24,978 nt of DNA from Holophagales bacterium (GCA_031281385.1 JAITFL010000155.1:1-24978); one strand, 5' to 3'. Positions 12,925-21,761 are shown, numbered from the stretch's first letter. Notes: generated by a model not told the origin, from the letters alone. Numbers and translations: made by a program.

Positions 12925-15900
12925 CTATATCGGCATTTCCACCCATTCGCCGCTCTTCAACAGGACTAGCCAGCACTTGATCGGCATGCCTTGCGGTAGC
13001 AATGCCTTTGCGTATCTGGACAACTGCTGTGAGTATTCAACTCTGCTCTCGGGCGTGAGTTTGAAGATATTTTTGAAGTCTATTATGTGTATGCACTCGT
13101 TGTCCCACACGACTAGGTCGGCCCTGCCTTTGACTTCGCCCTCTATGTTCATCTCTGTGCGCCTACGGGCGTGCCTTAGCCCCTTGGATTCAAAATCACT
13201 CAGGAATCGAAGGGCATTTTGTTTTGCATCTTGCAAGGGGGGCGGGCTGTTGAGTATTTTTGAAAACGCGTCGCTGTCTTCCCACCTGACCAGCAGGTTT
13301 TGAAGATAGGCGTGCATTTCTATGCCCTCAGACCTGTAGCGCATGTTTTCGGCCAAGTCTTGTGTGGCAAAGTGTGGCTGGGAATCATGTGGCGCTGGCA
13401 AACTTGGCAGCCTCGCCGCCGCACTTTCACACATCTGGATTTTGGTGCGCTGTGGCAAGCTATTGACGGGCGTGGGGGGCAATTGGCTGATTTCCACAAT
13501 TTTTTGGTGGCTTTCTATCAGCCCAAGCCCAAGCCGCTGCCAAGGGTAGTGTTGGGCATTTGCCGTGGCTTTTTCGGGTGTTTTTTTGTTGGGCGACTGT
13601 ATCAGCAAGCACAGGCGTTTTTTTGCCCGCGTCAAGGCGACATAGAACAAGTTCATGTCGTCGCGGCGCTGCTGAATATCTATCAGGCTAGATATTATTT
13701 GGTAATTTTCCCCTGGCTGGGCGCCAAGTTTCCAAGCAAACAGAAGCGACTTGCTGTTTGGGCATGTCAGCATGCGCCCCCTTTTGATGGGGGACTTGGG
13801 GTTGTTGAGCAGCGGCAGTATCACGTCGTCGTACTCAAGGCCCTTGCTGCCATGCACTGTCTGGATTGTCAGGTCTGCGTTTTGGCCTGGCGATGGTACA
13901 TCGCCCTTTGGCGCGCCTTCCTTTAGTTCGTTCAAAAACGCAAATGCCGCGCTGGGGCACTCTGGCTGATCCTGAAGCATCGTCATGAACGCAGACAGGT
14001 TGCGCCTTGCCCTTTCGGGCTCTGCCGCGCCGTGCGCGTCGAGAGAGGATATTATCGCCAAAAGATTGCCCTGCGCCAAAATGGAAGCGGCTATCTGCTG
14101 TGCGGACGCGGATCTAAGGCTTTGAAGCCACTCTATCAGATGCAGTTTTTCCCTTGGCGCCTTTTCCATGTTTAGGCCGCCAAGGCCCCTGATCCTTCCC
14201 ATTTGGTTTAGCTCAAAGTCCGTAAGGCCGGCTATGTGCCTCAATATTGCCGCGCAGGGCAGGGGGCGGCTGGGGTGCGCCATGGCTTCTAGGGCCGCCA
14301 TCATCAAGCGCGGCCCTGGGCTGTCCCAAAAGCCCTCGACGGCCAATACATACGGATTGATGCCCTTTTCTTTGAGGCGCAAAAGCAGTTCGGGCAGCTT
14401 GGTTCTCTGGCGGATGAGCAGCGCCCTACGCCGTTCTTTGTCCGCAGGGCCGGTATCGCCTACCGCGCTTTGCCAGCCCGATTCTTGGGCCAGAGCTCCT
14501 ATCCAATCTGACAGGGCTGGCAAGTTTGTGCCCAGCGCTGGCCCTGTGGTGAGGACGGCGCAAACGGGGCAGTCGCCCTTTGCCCTTGGCGATTGGCACC
14601 CATCTATGCCGGACATTGAATCGTCTATGCTCGGCCATACATTGGAAACATAATCGTTGGCCAGGTCAACTATGGGCGGCGCAGACCTAAAGTTGTCTGG
14701 CAGCCTGAATGAGCTGTCGCCCGCAGTTTCTATGTGTTTTTTCAATAATTCTGGACTGCCCCCGCGAAAGCCGTAGATTGCCTGTTTGATGTCACCAACG
14801 CGCACAATCCTGTCGGCTTCCAGAAGCCCCAAAAATGCGTCTTGCGCTATCGAGGTGTCTTGGTATTCGTCTATCAGCAGCAATTTTGGCTTAGGGGCGG
14901 CGATGGAGTGATTTTCCAAGCCGTTGATGGCAGAGCGCACCATGTCGCCAAATGTAGCCATGCCGCGCTTTTCCTTTAGGTCTTCAAAGCGCGCCAAGGT
15001 TTTTTTAAGTATCAATCCCAGCCATGCCTCGTACAGCGTCGCCACCGGGGAAAATGTCTGAACGGCTTTTACAAAATCGGGGGCATAGTAGGTGGGTGCG
15101 CCTCCCTCCCAAAAGTCGAGAGCCGCGCTTTGGCGCTGGGCCCAAATAATTTTTTCTGATAATGTTGCAGACTCTCTTGGAATGGGAAGTATCTTGTTTG
15201 GGTCAAAAAACCTTTTGGTTTTGCTGGCTGGATTCAAGGCTGTCATTGGGTCGGCCGCAAATGGCGCCATTTCTGTTATTGCGGCTTCTAGTGCAGGCAG
15301 CAGGCCATCTTGGATTGTTTCTGATGAACCAATTGAATCATCCCCCAGCGCGTCCCTGTGGGCGTCATGGCCTGCGGAAATGTTTTGCCAATTGTATTCG
15401 GCCCATGCCGCCAGTTCATCGGAAGGGAAAAAGTCTGGGCTGTTTTCTTCCACTTCGGCAACCTCGCGCATGGCGCGGCGCAACAGCCTAAGCAGAGCGG
15501 GGTGGTTGGCGTCCATGATTCTGTCCGGCGCCCCTCCACCAGTTCTCAGCAGTCCAAGCGCAAGGGCGTGCAGGGTCGAAACGCGCATCAATTCGGCCTC
15601 TCTGCGCGTCCTTTTCCAAAATGCTTTGGCGCTGCTGGGCGAACCCATCCAGCCTGTGTTCTCTCTGCTGCCAAAATATTTGAAGGCTTCTGTAATTTCT
15701 CCAGAGAACACGTTTAATTTGCCAAGTTTTTCGCCTATGTCGGGCCCGATTGGCAAAATGCGGCCCCAAGTGTCGAGGCCAATTGAGTTCAGGCTGTCCA
15801 GAGGCCGCAGCAGGCGCTCCCTCAAATCGGCTGACGCGGCTTCACTGAACGTAGCCGCAAGAATTTCGTGCGGCCTCACGTCCCCGCTTCCCAGCGCAGC

Positions 15901-16020
15901 CAATACGAGGACTGTAAGGGTAAATGTCTTGCCCGAACCCGCGCTGGCGCTTATCACCACCGAAGGCTCCAAGATGCAGGGGTCGTATAGCGAAAAGTCT
16001 TTCATGTGTCCTTTAGGCAT
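12925..16020 (-). CDS. addA: AddA-type helicase-nuclease subunit
   Basis: UvrD/RecB-family DNA helicase with a C-terminal nuclease domain, working with AddB to resect double-strand breaks. Helicase motifs appear in order: Walker A SASAGSGKT (about 24-32), Walker B LLIDEYQDTS, GDIKQAIYGFRGG, LPDNFRS, TVHGSKGLEYDDV and LFYVALTRAKKR. The nuclease site is GRADLVV (D968) followed by IIDFK (D981, K983). At 1031 residues it is slightly shorter than many AddA proteins. Met6 (16005) has AAAGGA just upstream, whereas Met1 has none, so the true start may be 16005. addB lies upstream on the same strand, separated by a 295-base gap that holds a palindromic repeat. RecB-like naming is possible, but the AddB partner argues for AddA. 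Confidence 0.88.
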   Translation of the reverse strand: MPKGHMKDFSLYDPCILEPSVVISASAGSGKTFTLTVLVLAALGSGDVRPHEILAATFSEAASADLRERLLRPLDSLNSIGLDTWGRILPIGPDIGEKLGKLNVFSGEITEAFKYFGSRENTGWMGSPSSAKAFWKRTRREAELMRVSTLHALALGLLRTGGGAPDRIMDANHPALLRLLRRAMREVAEVEENSPDFFPSDELAAWAEYNWQNISAGHDAHRDALGDDSIGSSETIQDGLLPALEAAITEMAPFAADPMTALNPASKTKRFFDPNKILPIPRESATLSEKIIWAQRQSAALDFWEGGAPTYYAPDFVKAVQTFSPVATLYEAWLGLILKKTLARFEDLKEKRGMATFGDMVRSAINGLENHSIAAPKPKLLLIDEYQDTSIAQDAFLGLLEADRIVRVGDIKQAIYGFRGGSPELLKKHIETAGDSSFRLPDNFRSAPPIVDLANDYVSNVWPSIDDSMSGIDGCQSPRAKGDCPVCAVLTTGPALGTNLPALSDWIGALAQESGWQSAVGDTGPADKERRRALLIRQRTKLPELLLRLKEKGINPYVLAVEGFWDSPGPRLMMAALEAMAHPSRPLPCAAILRHIAGLTDFELNQMGRIRGLGGLNMEKAPREKLHLIEWLQSLRSASAQQIAASILAQGNLLAIISSLDAHGAAEPERARRNLSAFMTMLQDQPECPSAAFAFLNELKEGAPKGDVPSPGQNADLTIQTVHGSKGLEYDDVILPLLNNPKSPIKRGRMLTCPNSKSLLFAWKLGAQPGENYQIISSLIDIQQRRDDMNLFYVALTRAKKRLCLLIQSPNKKTPEKATANAQHYPWQRLGLGLIESHQKIVEISQLPPTPVNSLPQRTKIQMCESAAARLPSLPAPHDSQPHFATQDLAENMRYRSEGIEMHAYLQNLLVRWEDSDAFSKILNSPPPLQDAKQNALRFLSDFESKGLRHARRRTEMNIEGEVKGRADLVVWDNECIHIIDFKNIFKLTPESRVEYSQQLSRYAKALLPQGMPIKCWLVLLKSGEWVEMPI

Positions 16021-16062
16021 TGAGTTTGTTGCAAACTACCCATACGCTCATCGGAGCCGGCA

Positions 16063-16173
16063 GGGGTCTGGGGAGTAGCGAGGGGGGGCCGCTCGCATGC
16101 GAGTGGGACTCGAGCGAATCCCCAGTGAGCATCCGGAAGTTTTTCCATGCCCCGGCGCGAAACGCCAAAGGCC
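16063..16173 (+). repeat. Symmetric palindromic element, copy 2, between addB and addA
   Basis: CTGGGGA (16068-16074) and TCCCCAG (16119-16125) enclose CTCGCATGCGAG (16092-16103). It is the inverted counterpart of 12231-12340. It occupies most of the gap between addB and addA and could affect the cotranscription of addA. No T-tract follows on the addA-coding strand. Confidence 0.75.
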
Positions 16174-16315
16174 GAAGAACCACAATCCCGAGGTCAAGCG
16201 GCGAATGACCTCGCCGCGTGTCAATTCGGCGCGATGGAATTGCCATTTGGCGGCAAGAAAAAAATTGGAAGTTTTGCAAGTGGCTCCATTGTCTAAATTG
16301 AAACTGGATCGTGGA

Positions 16316-19309
16316 TCAATCTTCATCGTCGGCCTCGCCAGCGGATTCGTTCACGTCAACCGGCCTCATGCAGAGCGCGCCAAGGATGCAGTTTCGGCAG
16401 TGGCCGCCCGGTGTGGGCGCATAGTCGCCCCTCTCCATCCTTTCATCAAGCCTTGCCAAGGTCCGCGCCAGCGTTGGCTGCCAACCAGTTGTGCCCCTTT
16501 CACATTCGATCAGGCGGAACAGGTGGCCGGCCCAAGACTCCGGTTTTGCATCCCTTAGGGGAACCATCGCCGATGCGACTGGCGCTTCGTACTTCTCCAT
16601 CGCCATCCACATGTACAGGGGAACTTGGAGATATGCCCCAAAGGGCGCATCATCGGTGGCATATTCTCTCAAACGGCTCTTGGTGCTGGTTTTGTAGTCA
16701 ACGACCCTCAAAAATGAGACGCCGTGTTTGCGGTTGTCCCAAGCCTCTATGCGGTCAACGATTCCAGAAATTGCCATATATTTACCATTCCAAAGTGGAA
16801 TGGCGATAGGCCCTAGCCCTTGCTCGAGGCCAAGAATGGTGCGGCTCCAGCCTTCTGCATATTGGTGGTTGGAAGGCGATTTTGATGCCATGTCCGTTTT
16901 GTCGGGGTAAAGAAAAGCTAATTCGGCCACAGTGGGGCAGTTTTCTGCCAAGTCGTTGGAAATGTAGGACGCCATTTTGGGAAGCAGCGGCTCCAACAAT
17001 CGCCGCGCTTGGCGAATTTGCTCTACGCTGTCGCCTATCTCGTCTTTTATCCACGCGTCGCAGTTTTCGAGCCATATAGAATTGACCAAACTCTCCAGCG
17101 CGTTGGGCCTTGCGTCCACAAGTTTGTAATGGGCCATGAATGACTTTGGCCAATCTGGTGTGCCTACGATGGGCGAATATGCTTTGTGGAGCAACAGGTG
17201 GGTGAGCCTGCCAAGCGCTTTTTGCGCCGCGCCCATGTCATCTTCCGCTACCTCTCCCAGCTTCCAGACGCGCTCGGCGATAGTCCTAAAGGGGCATCTG
17301 GCCAATGATTCCAGTGTGGTAGGGCTGTGGTGTCCATCTTTGTTTTGCAGCGACTGTGTTAGCCCTTGAACCCTGTCTGCGGCGGGGGCCTTTGACCTAA
17401 ATATTGCGTCAGTCCCTCTCACTTGGACTGTTTTTGAGCGTTCGTCGCATTGTTCTGTGCGTTGCCCGCCATCCCAGCAAAAGCGCAGATTGCTGGAGCA
17501 ACAATTTTCGTCAATGCTCCAAGGCTGTGCGCCATCGAGCGCGGCCCAAAATGGGCCTTGGGCCAGTTTTCGCCCGTCGGCGTCTTGGGCGGGGCTAAGA
17601 GCCACAAAGCATTTTTCTGTCATGGCTAGGGCTTTGTTGAAAGCGTATGCGTCGCGCTGGAAAGAGCGCGGGACTTGCTCGCTGTGTTCTGCCCTGGGCA
17701 GCCAAAAGCGCTGAAGGGCAGGGGAGAATGGCCCACCATATCCCTGCGAAGCCTTTAATAGCGCGGAGTTGATGGCTGCCTTGCGCTCCCAGTCCAAGTC
17801 GGGGTTAGGGGTTGGCAGCGCTGGCCACGCCCCTTCGGACAGATCCAGCGCCAAGGTCGCCGCCGCGCCTGCCCAGCCTTCCAAAACCGTAGATGGCGAA
17901 AGCAGTTTGACGCCAGGGCGGGCCGGCATTGGGGCCGAGCTTCTGGCCGACTCCAAGAACGCCTTTAGTGCGCGGAGCATGGTGTCAAAGTTCCATCTTT
18001 TTTGGGCGGAAGGGCCTAGATCATGCCTTTCGTGCCAGCACTCTTTCAGCAGACCCATGGGCGCGTAAAAATCTTCCGAGTCCAAATTGAACCTAAGCGA
18101 TTCTGCCACGTCCTGTATCTTTTCGCCCCATTCCTGCGGGGTAAAGGATTTGGCCCTCAGCGCCGACAGGTCGTTCCAAGCAGACATTATCTTTGGCCGG
18201 ATGGCCTCGGCTGCGTTTTTGATGCTTGCCTCAATCCGTTTTTCGCCAGACTGGTCGAGCTGCGACAGAATATCGGCCCAAGCCCGCATTTCGGGCCGCT
18301 TAGAGGTGTACAGCCCGATGCTCAGGGGCAGCGGATCCAAATGGGCCAGACCTTCCAGCGCGTTCCAGATGGGGTTCCACACAACGCTTTGAATCAGCGG
18401 ACGCAACTGCCTTGCCTGGGACAATTGCGCGCCTTCTGCCAACAATAGGGTTTCCAGCGTCTCACGGATATTTTCTGGAGCGTTATGTATCACGGCTATC
18501 TCGTCGGGGGCGATCCCGCTGTTTATCCATGCCATGATTTGCTCTGCCGCGTGCCTCAGCAGGTCGAATGGGCCATCAGCCAAGCCGCGCTGAAAGGAAT
18601 CTTTGTATGAATTCAGTGACAAGGGTGCGTCGAAAAGGTTGTCGAGTTCGTTGGACCAGGGGGCGCAGCCCCATCCATCGGGTTCCGAAAGCCGAATGTC
18701 GGCGGCGAAGGCTTGGCCGTGGGCCTCCAGCCCTTCTAGGAACCAGTCAACAAGGGGCTGGCCGCTTCCAAAGAGCCCAGACGCGCTGCCCCCCTTGCGC
18801 GTTGCGAGCCGGAATATGGCCCCCCCAAGGCGGGGCAGGGTGGCAAGGGCCCTCAGCCTGACCGGCGAAAGGTCTTTGAGAGTGGCTTCTATAGGGCCAT
18901 CGAGCGGGGTGCGCTCTGACCAAAGGCCCTGTCCGCCATTTAGCTCTGCGCTAACAGCGTCCCATAGAGCCGCGTTTGGCTCTAGGTAGCCCGACGATTC
19001 CACCAAGGCCAAATAGCGTTCCATGTGCATTATGACGGCATTCAGGCTGTGCCCTGCGTTTGGAGCCTCAAGGTCGAGGCCATAGTTTTTGGACAGCCAC
19101 CTCAGCGTTTCAGCGGAAAGCCCATGCGCCAGCAGTTCTTGGCAGGCTGCGGCCCTTGACTCTAGCGAACCTCGGCCTTGGTTGATCGGGCGGTTCAGGT
19201 CTTCCGCAAGCTGTTCGCTTGCGCGAAAGTGCAGGGACATTGACAGCGCCCCGGGAATCGGGGATCTGGTGTCGTCCAACAACACTCCGTCAAATGGTGA
19301 ATAGCTCAT
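16316..19309 (-). CDS. addB: AddB-type nuclease subunit with Fe-S cysteines
   Basis: Partner of AddA in double-strand-break resection. The C-terminal nuclease shows D852 (GIVDRIEAW) and D871-Y-K873 (VDYKTS), preceded by LGRLTHLLLH. Four cysteines match the iron-sulphur staple of AddB nucleases: C672 (LARCPFRT) and C971-x2-C974-x5-C980 (HCRNCILGALC). At 997 residues it is shorter than Bacillus AddB (about 1160), and no N-terminal Walker A is visible; the protein begins at what looks like an internal part of the helicase-like region. No ribosome binding site is evident before ATG 19309; another Met lies at 19240. Either this lineage has a non-helicase AddB, as in alphaproteobacteria, or the 5-prime end has been lost at the adjacent hairpin array. 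Confidence 0.8.
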   Translation of the reverse strand: MSYSPFDGVLLDDTRSPIPGALSMSLHFRASEQLAEDLNRPINQGRGSLESRAAACQELLAHGLSAETLRWLSKNYGLDLEAPNAGHSLNAVIMHMERYLALVESSGYLEPNAALWDAVSAELNGGQGLWSERTPLDGPIEATLKDLSPVRLRALATLPRLGGAIFRLATRKGGSASGLFGSGQPLVDWFLEGLEAHGQAFAADIRLSEPDGWGCAPWSNELDNLFDAPLSLNSYKDSFQRGLADGPFDLLRHAAEQIMAWINSGIAPDEIAVIHNAPENIRETLETLLLAEGAQLSQARQLRPLIQSVVWNPIWNALEGLAHLDPLPLSIGLYTSKRPEMRAWADILSQLDQSGEKRIEASIKNAAEAIRPKIMSAWNDLSALRAKSFTPQEWGEKIQDVAESLRFNLDSEDFYAPMGLLKECWHERHDLGPSAQKRWNFDTMLRALKAFLESARSSAPMPARPGVKLLSPSTVLEGWAGAAATLALDLSEGAWPALPTPNPDLDWERKAAINSALLKASQGYGGPFSPALQRFWLPRAEHSEQVPRSFQRDAYAFNKALAMTEKCFVALSPAQDADGRKLAQGPFWAALDGAQPWSIDENCCSSNLRFCWDGGQRTEQCDERSKTVQVRGTDAIFRSKAPAADRVQGLTQSLQNKDGHHSPTTLESLARCPFRTIAERVWKLGEVAEDDMGAAQKALGRLTHLLLHKAYSPIVGTPDWPKSFMAHYKLVDARPNALESLVNSIWLENCDAWIKDEIGDSVEQIRQARRLLEPLLPKMASYISNDLAENCPTVAELAFLYPDKTDMASKSPSNHQYAEGWSRTILGLEQGLGPIAIPLWNGKYMAISGIVDRIEAWDNRKHGVSFLRVVDYKTSTKSRLREYATDDAPFGAYLQVPLYMWMAMEKYEAPVASAMVPLRDAKPESWAGHLFRLIECERGTTGWQPTLARTLARLDERMERGDYAPTPGGHCRNCILGALCMRPVDVNESAGEADDED

Positions 19310-19334
19310 GCGGCGCCGTGACCAAAAACATATT

Positions 19335-19604
19335 CATTCCAATTCTAATTCAAAATTGCGTCCATGCAATTTTGAATTAGTCGGCTGCTTTGATCCGCGG
19401 CTCGCCCTCTTGGTATCCGATGCCCCATCGGATACGCAAGACTGCCCTGATGGGCATTTCTTGGGATGTCGGCTTTTCCCCGTTTTTCGGCTGGCTGTAA
19501 TTTTCAGCTTCGTTCTGCCTCACGAAATGCTACGCATTTCGGGCGCGACGTCCTGTCGCGCATTCCAATTCTAAATAGAATCATGGCTGATTCTATTTAG
19601 AATT
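19335..19604. repeat. Array of perfect short-loop hairpins
   Basis: Five strong and one weak inverted repeats lie in 270 bases. H1: CTAATTCAAAATTGC (19345-19359) with 19366-19380, 15 bp. H2: GTATCCGATG (19413-19422) with 19426-19435, 10 bp plus a further CTTG/CAAG. H3: TGCCC (19443-19447) with 19452-19456, weak. H4: CGAAATGC (19523-19530) with 19534-19541, 8 bp. H5: GCGCGAC (19543-19549) with 19555-19561, 7 bp. H6: AATTCTAAATAGAATCA (19567-19583) with 19588-19604, 17 bp. Stem sequences differ, while loops are only 3-6 bases. CATTCCAATTCTAA occurs at both ends (19335 and 19561). The array separates the start of addB from the end of the Big2 gene. Function unknown. Confidence 0.9.
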
Positions 19605-19615
19605 ATCAGCATTTG

Positions 19616-20086
19616 TCACTCCACGATGGGGCTTGTCACGATGACTGTCACTTTGGCACTCACCTTTCCGTCTGGGGTGGTCACTGTTATTTCGGTCTCC
19701 CCGTGTTCCAGCCCTGTCACTACGCCTTTGGACACATCTGCTACATGGGGGTTGCTTGTATTCCATATTAGGGACGTGGTGTCGGCACCCTCGGGCAGCA
19801 CTTCAAATTCGATTTCCCAATCTTCGCCGATGTTCAGGAATGTGTTGTCAAACGGCTCCGTGTACCATACCTCCGGCGGCAGCTCGTTGCCCTGCTTGTC
19901 TTGTCCTTGCGGCGTTTCGACTCTTTCGGAGTGTTTGCCTGGCCAGTCGATCTTTATTTCCGTGATCGCTACCTTTTTGCCGCCTCCGCCTTCTGTTTGT
20001 CGCGAGTCGGTGTTCAAGGCCATCGCGCAAAACGCTGGTGCGATGGCGGCTGTTGCTACACAATTCATAAGGCTCTTCGTATTCAT
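19616..20086 (-). CDS. Exported Big2-type Ig-like domain protein
   Basis: A 156-residue secreted or surface protein. The start at 20086 is chosen because AGGGGA precedes it and a signal peptide follows (MNTKSLMNCVATAAIAPAFCAMA); the frame is open 40 codons further upstream without such features. No canonical lipobox is seen, although a cysteine lies in the hydrophobic core. The mature part contains one bacterial Ig-like fold of group 2: ITEIKID near the start, SLIWNTSNPHVADVSKGVVTG in the middle, and a TEITVTTPDGKVSAKVTVIV end. Such domains serve in adhesion or as structural modules. The last codons touch the hairpin array. Confidence 0.75.
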   Translation of the reverse strand: MNTKSLMNCVATAAIAPAFCAMALNTDSRQTEGGGGKKVAITEIKIDWPGKHSERVETPQGQDKQGNELPPEVWYTEPFDNTFLNIGEDWEIEFEVLPEGADTTSLIWNTSNPHVADVSKGVVTGLEHGETEITVTTPDGKVSAKVTVIVTSPIVE

Positions 20087-20380
20087 TCTTGTTCCCCTTT
20101 CGTAATGGGATGGGCAGGATACAGCGATCCTGAATGTTGCAAGTGATGTTTCGCTTCTAAGCACCAGTTGTTCATTCTTCGGCTCGGCATGTTGCGCTCC
20201 TTTCATTGAGTGCGCTATATGTCATTTTGACGTTGAACTGTTGTGGGCGGGGCAAAAATCTTTTTTTGAATCCCATTTCGGCGGTTTTGGCCCGGAATTG
20301 CCGATGGCATCGTGGGCTGGCAGTCATGGTTCCAAGTCAACTGGATAATTTCCGAATCAAAGCATATCAAAAAAAAATCA

Positions 20381-20408
20381 TTCCATTCCGCGCTCGGCGC
20401 TGTATGAT
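20381..20408 (+). promoter_or_regulatory. Putative tRNA promoter
   Basis: TATGAT at 20403-20408 is a good -10 hexamer, 15 bases before the mature tRNA 5-prime end. The corresponding -35 (TTCCAT, 20381-20386) is weak, with a 16-base spacer. Confidence 0.4.
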
Positions 20409-20423
20409 GGTAGGGTGTCCGCT

Positions 20424-20498
20424 GCGGGCGTAGTTCAGTGGTAGAACGCAAGCTTCCCAAGCTTGATGTCGAGGGTTCAATCCCCTTCGCCCGCTCCA
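20424..20498 (+). tRNA. tRNA-Gly (anticodon CCC)
   Basis: A complete cloverleaf with acceptor stem GCGGGCG/CGCCCGC, D-arm TAGTTCAGTGGTAGAAC, anticodon stem CAAGC/GCTTG with loop TTCCCAA (anticodon CCC at 20456-20458), T-arm GAGGGTTCAATCCCC and an encoded 3-prime CCA. It closely resembles the E. coli glyU tRNA and reads GGG codons. No integrated element abuts its 3-prime end in this window. Confidence 0.97.
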
Positions 20499-20695
20499 GT
20501 TGGCCTTCCTCTTTTGGACTGGCCTTGGAACGAAAATGTTAGGTGAAAGAGAGTTAAAAACGCAGTTGCATGGTGCCGCAAGCGTTGGCGGTGCTTGGCG
20601 ATTTGTGGTGATGGGTGAGGCCCAATGGCTGTGTCGCCTATCATGGCCTGACCTGCCTGCCTGTTGTTTGCGACGTTTGCTGCCTGAGCCACACT

Positions 20696-21718
20696 ATGAT
20701 TGCTAACGAAGATTTTCAAAGAGCGGATGCCCTCAAAAACCGTGGGGCCTATGTTGAAGCAGCGGAACTTTATTGCGATCTTGCACAAAAACAAAGAGAG
20801 ATGGGGCCATTCTGCTTGTACCGTTTGGCGGCCATAATGAACATCAATGGCGATCCATTAAAGGCATACGACCTTTACTACAAGGCTTTTTCTGCAAAAC
20901 CAGACCTTGCCGCAGACCTTTACGGCGATGGCTATCCAAATAGAAGCTATGTTTTTAAGGGGAAAAAAGACGAACAAGAGCTGTCCGCTTGCCCTCTATG
21001 CGGCAACTTCGATGTGCATCCCAAATGGTGCTATCCGCTTTCTGAAGCATCTGGTTACAATCCATTTTTCAACCCTATACGCTTGTGGATGTATTGCGAA
21101 CCATGCCATCATGTATTTGCGAGGTTTTTCCCTGAAAAACTATTTATTTACAACAACAGTCCGCGTGTGCCAGATCCGGCGTTTTTTGCATATTATTCCA
21201 ATGTTTTATCGCGGATAAAACAACATTCAGAAGGAATGTCGCTATTAGAGGTTGGCATTGGTGCATGTGAATGTTTGCTGGTCGCACGAGAGATGGGGTT
21301 TGATGTATTTGGCATAGATGTCATTGAAAGGCACGTGCAGATGGCGCACGATATATTTAAATTAGATGCACAAACCGCCGATTTTGTGGAATTTCAATGT
21401 GACAAAAAATTCGACATAATAATAATGGGTGATGTCATTGAGCATGTCAGCGACCCAACTAAGGCTTTGAAAAATGCGTATGATTTGCTCTATGACAATG
21501 GAGCGCTATGGGTGTCAACTCCCAATTTTGACAGTGCTTTCTCCCTAGTTACTGAACACCAAGATCCCATGAGGCGACAACAATACCATCTGAACTATTT
21601 TTCGCGCAAATCTTTCAATATGCTGCTGAACAAATGCGGATTCACGCTCGTGGATTACAGCGTTTCAACCGCCTACAAGGGGTCTATGGAGATCATCGCC
21701 GTTAAAACGGCACGATGA
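20696..21718 (+). CDS. SAM-dependent methyltransferase with TPR-like and zinc-ribbon N-terminus
   Basis: Class I methyltransferase of the Methyltransf_23 type. The N-terminal helices (NRGAYVEAAELY, DPLKAYDLYYKAF) look like TPR repeats. Two CxxC pairs follow (CPLCGN about 20 residues before a lone cysteine, then CEPCHH), a probable zinc ribbon. The SAM-binding motif is LLEVGIGACECLL with acidic FGIDVI, and the later motifs are FDIIIMGDVIEHV and LWVSTPNFDS. ATG 20696 gives 341 residues and starts just before the TPR-like helix; a GTG at 20615 would add a cysteine-rich leader that looks unnatural. No good ribosome binding site was found. Similar proteins often modify surface glycans or lipids, but the substrate cannot be read here. 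It stands alone between the tRNA and a terminator. Confidence 0.8.
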   Translation: MIANEDFQRADALKNRGAYVEAAELYCDLAQKQREMGPFCLYRLAAIMNINGDPLKAYDLYYKAFSAKPDLAADLYGDGYPNRSYVFKGKKDEQELSACPLCGNFDVHPKWCYPLSEASGYNPFFNPIRLWMYCEPCHHVFARFFPEKLFIYNNSPRVPDPAFFAYYSNVLSRIKQHSEGMSLLEVGIGACECLLVAREMGFDVFGIDVIERHVQMAHDIFKLDAQTADFVEFQCDKKFDIIIMGDVIEHVSDPTKALKNAYDLLYDNGALWVSTPNFDSAFSLVTEHQDPMRRQQYHLNYFSRKSFNMLLNKCGFTLVDYSVSTAYKGSMEIIAVKTAR

Positions 21719-21733
21719 TAGCAATTAAACCAA

Positions 21734-21761
21734 TTAGCGTTCAACGTCAGTTGAACGCTAA
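21734..21761. terminator. Bidirectional hairpin between convergent genes
   Basis: TTAGCGTTCAAC (21734-21745) and GTTGAACGCTAA (21750-21761) form a perfect 12-bp stem with a four-base loop. It lies between the stops of the methyltransferase and GH97 genes, which face each other. The flanks are AT-rich rather than pure T-tracts, so termination efficiency is uncertain. Confidence 0.75.

Noticed and set aside
19308..19574. 88-residue plus-strand ORF across the hairpin array
   Set aside because: It is encoded mostly by the palindromes and has no recognisable domain or ribosome binding site; I treat it as an artefact of the array.
20424..20498. tRNA-Gly as attachment site for the P4-type integrase
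   Set aside because: The tRNA is 8 kb from the integrase with chromosomal-looking genes between, and no repeat of its 3-prime end was found near 12 kb.
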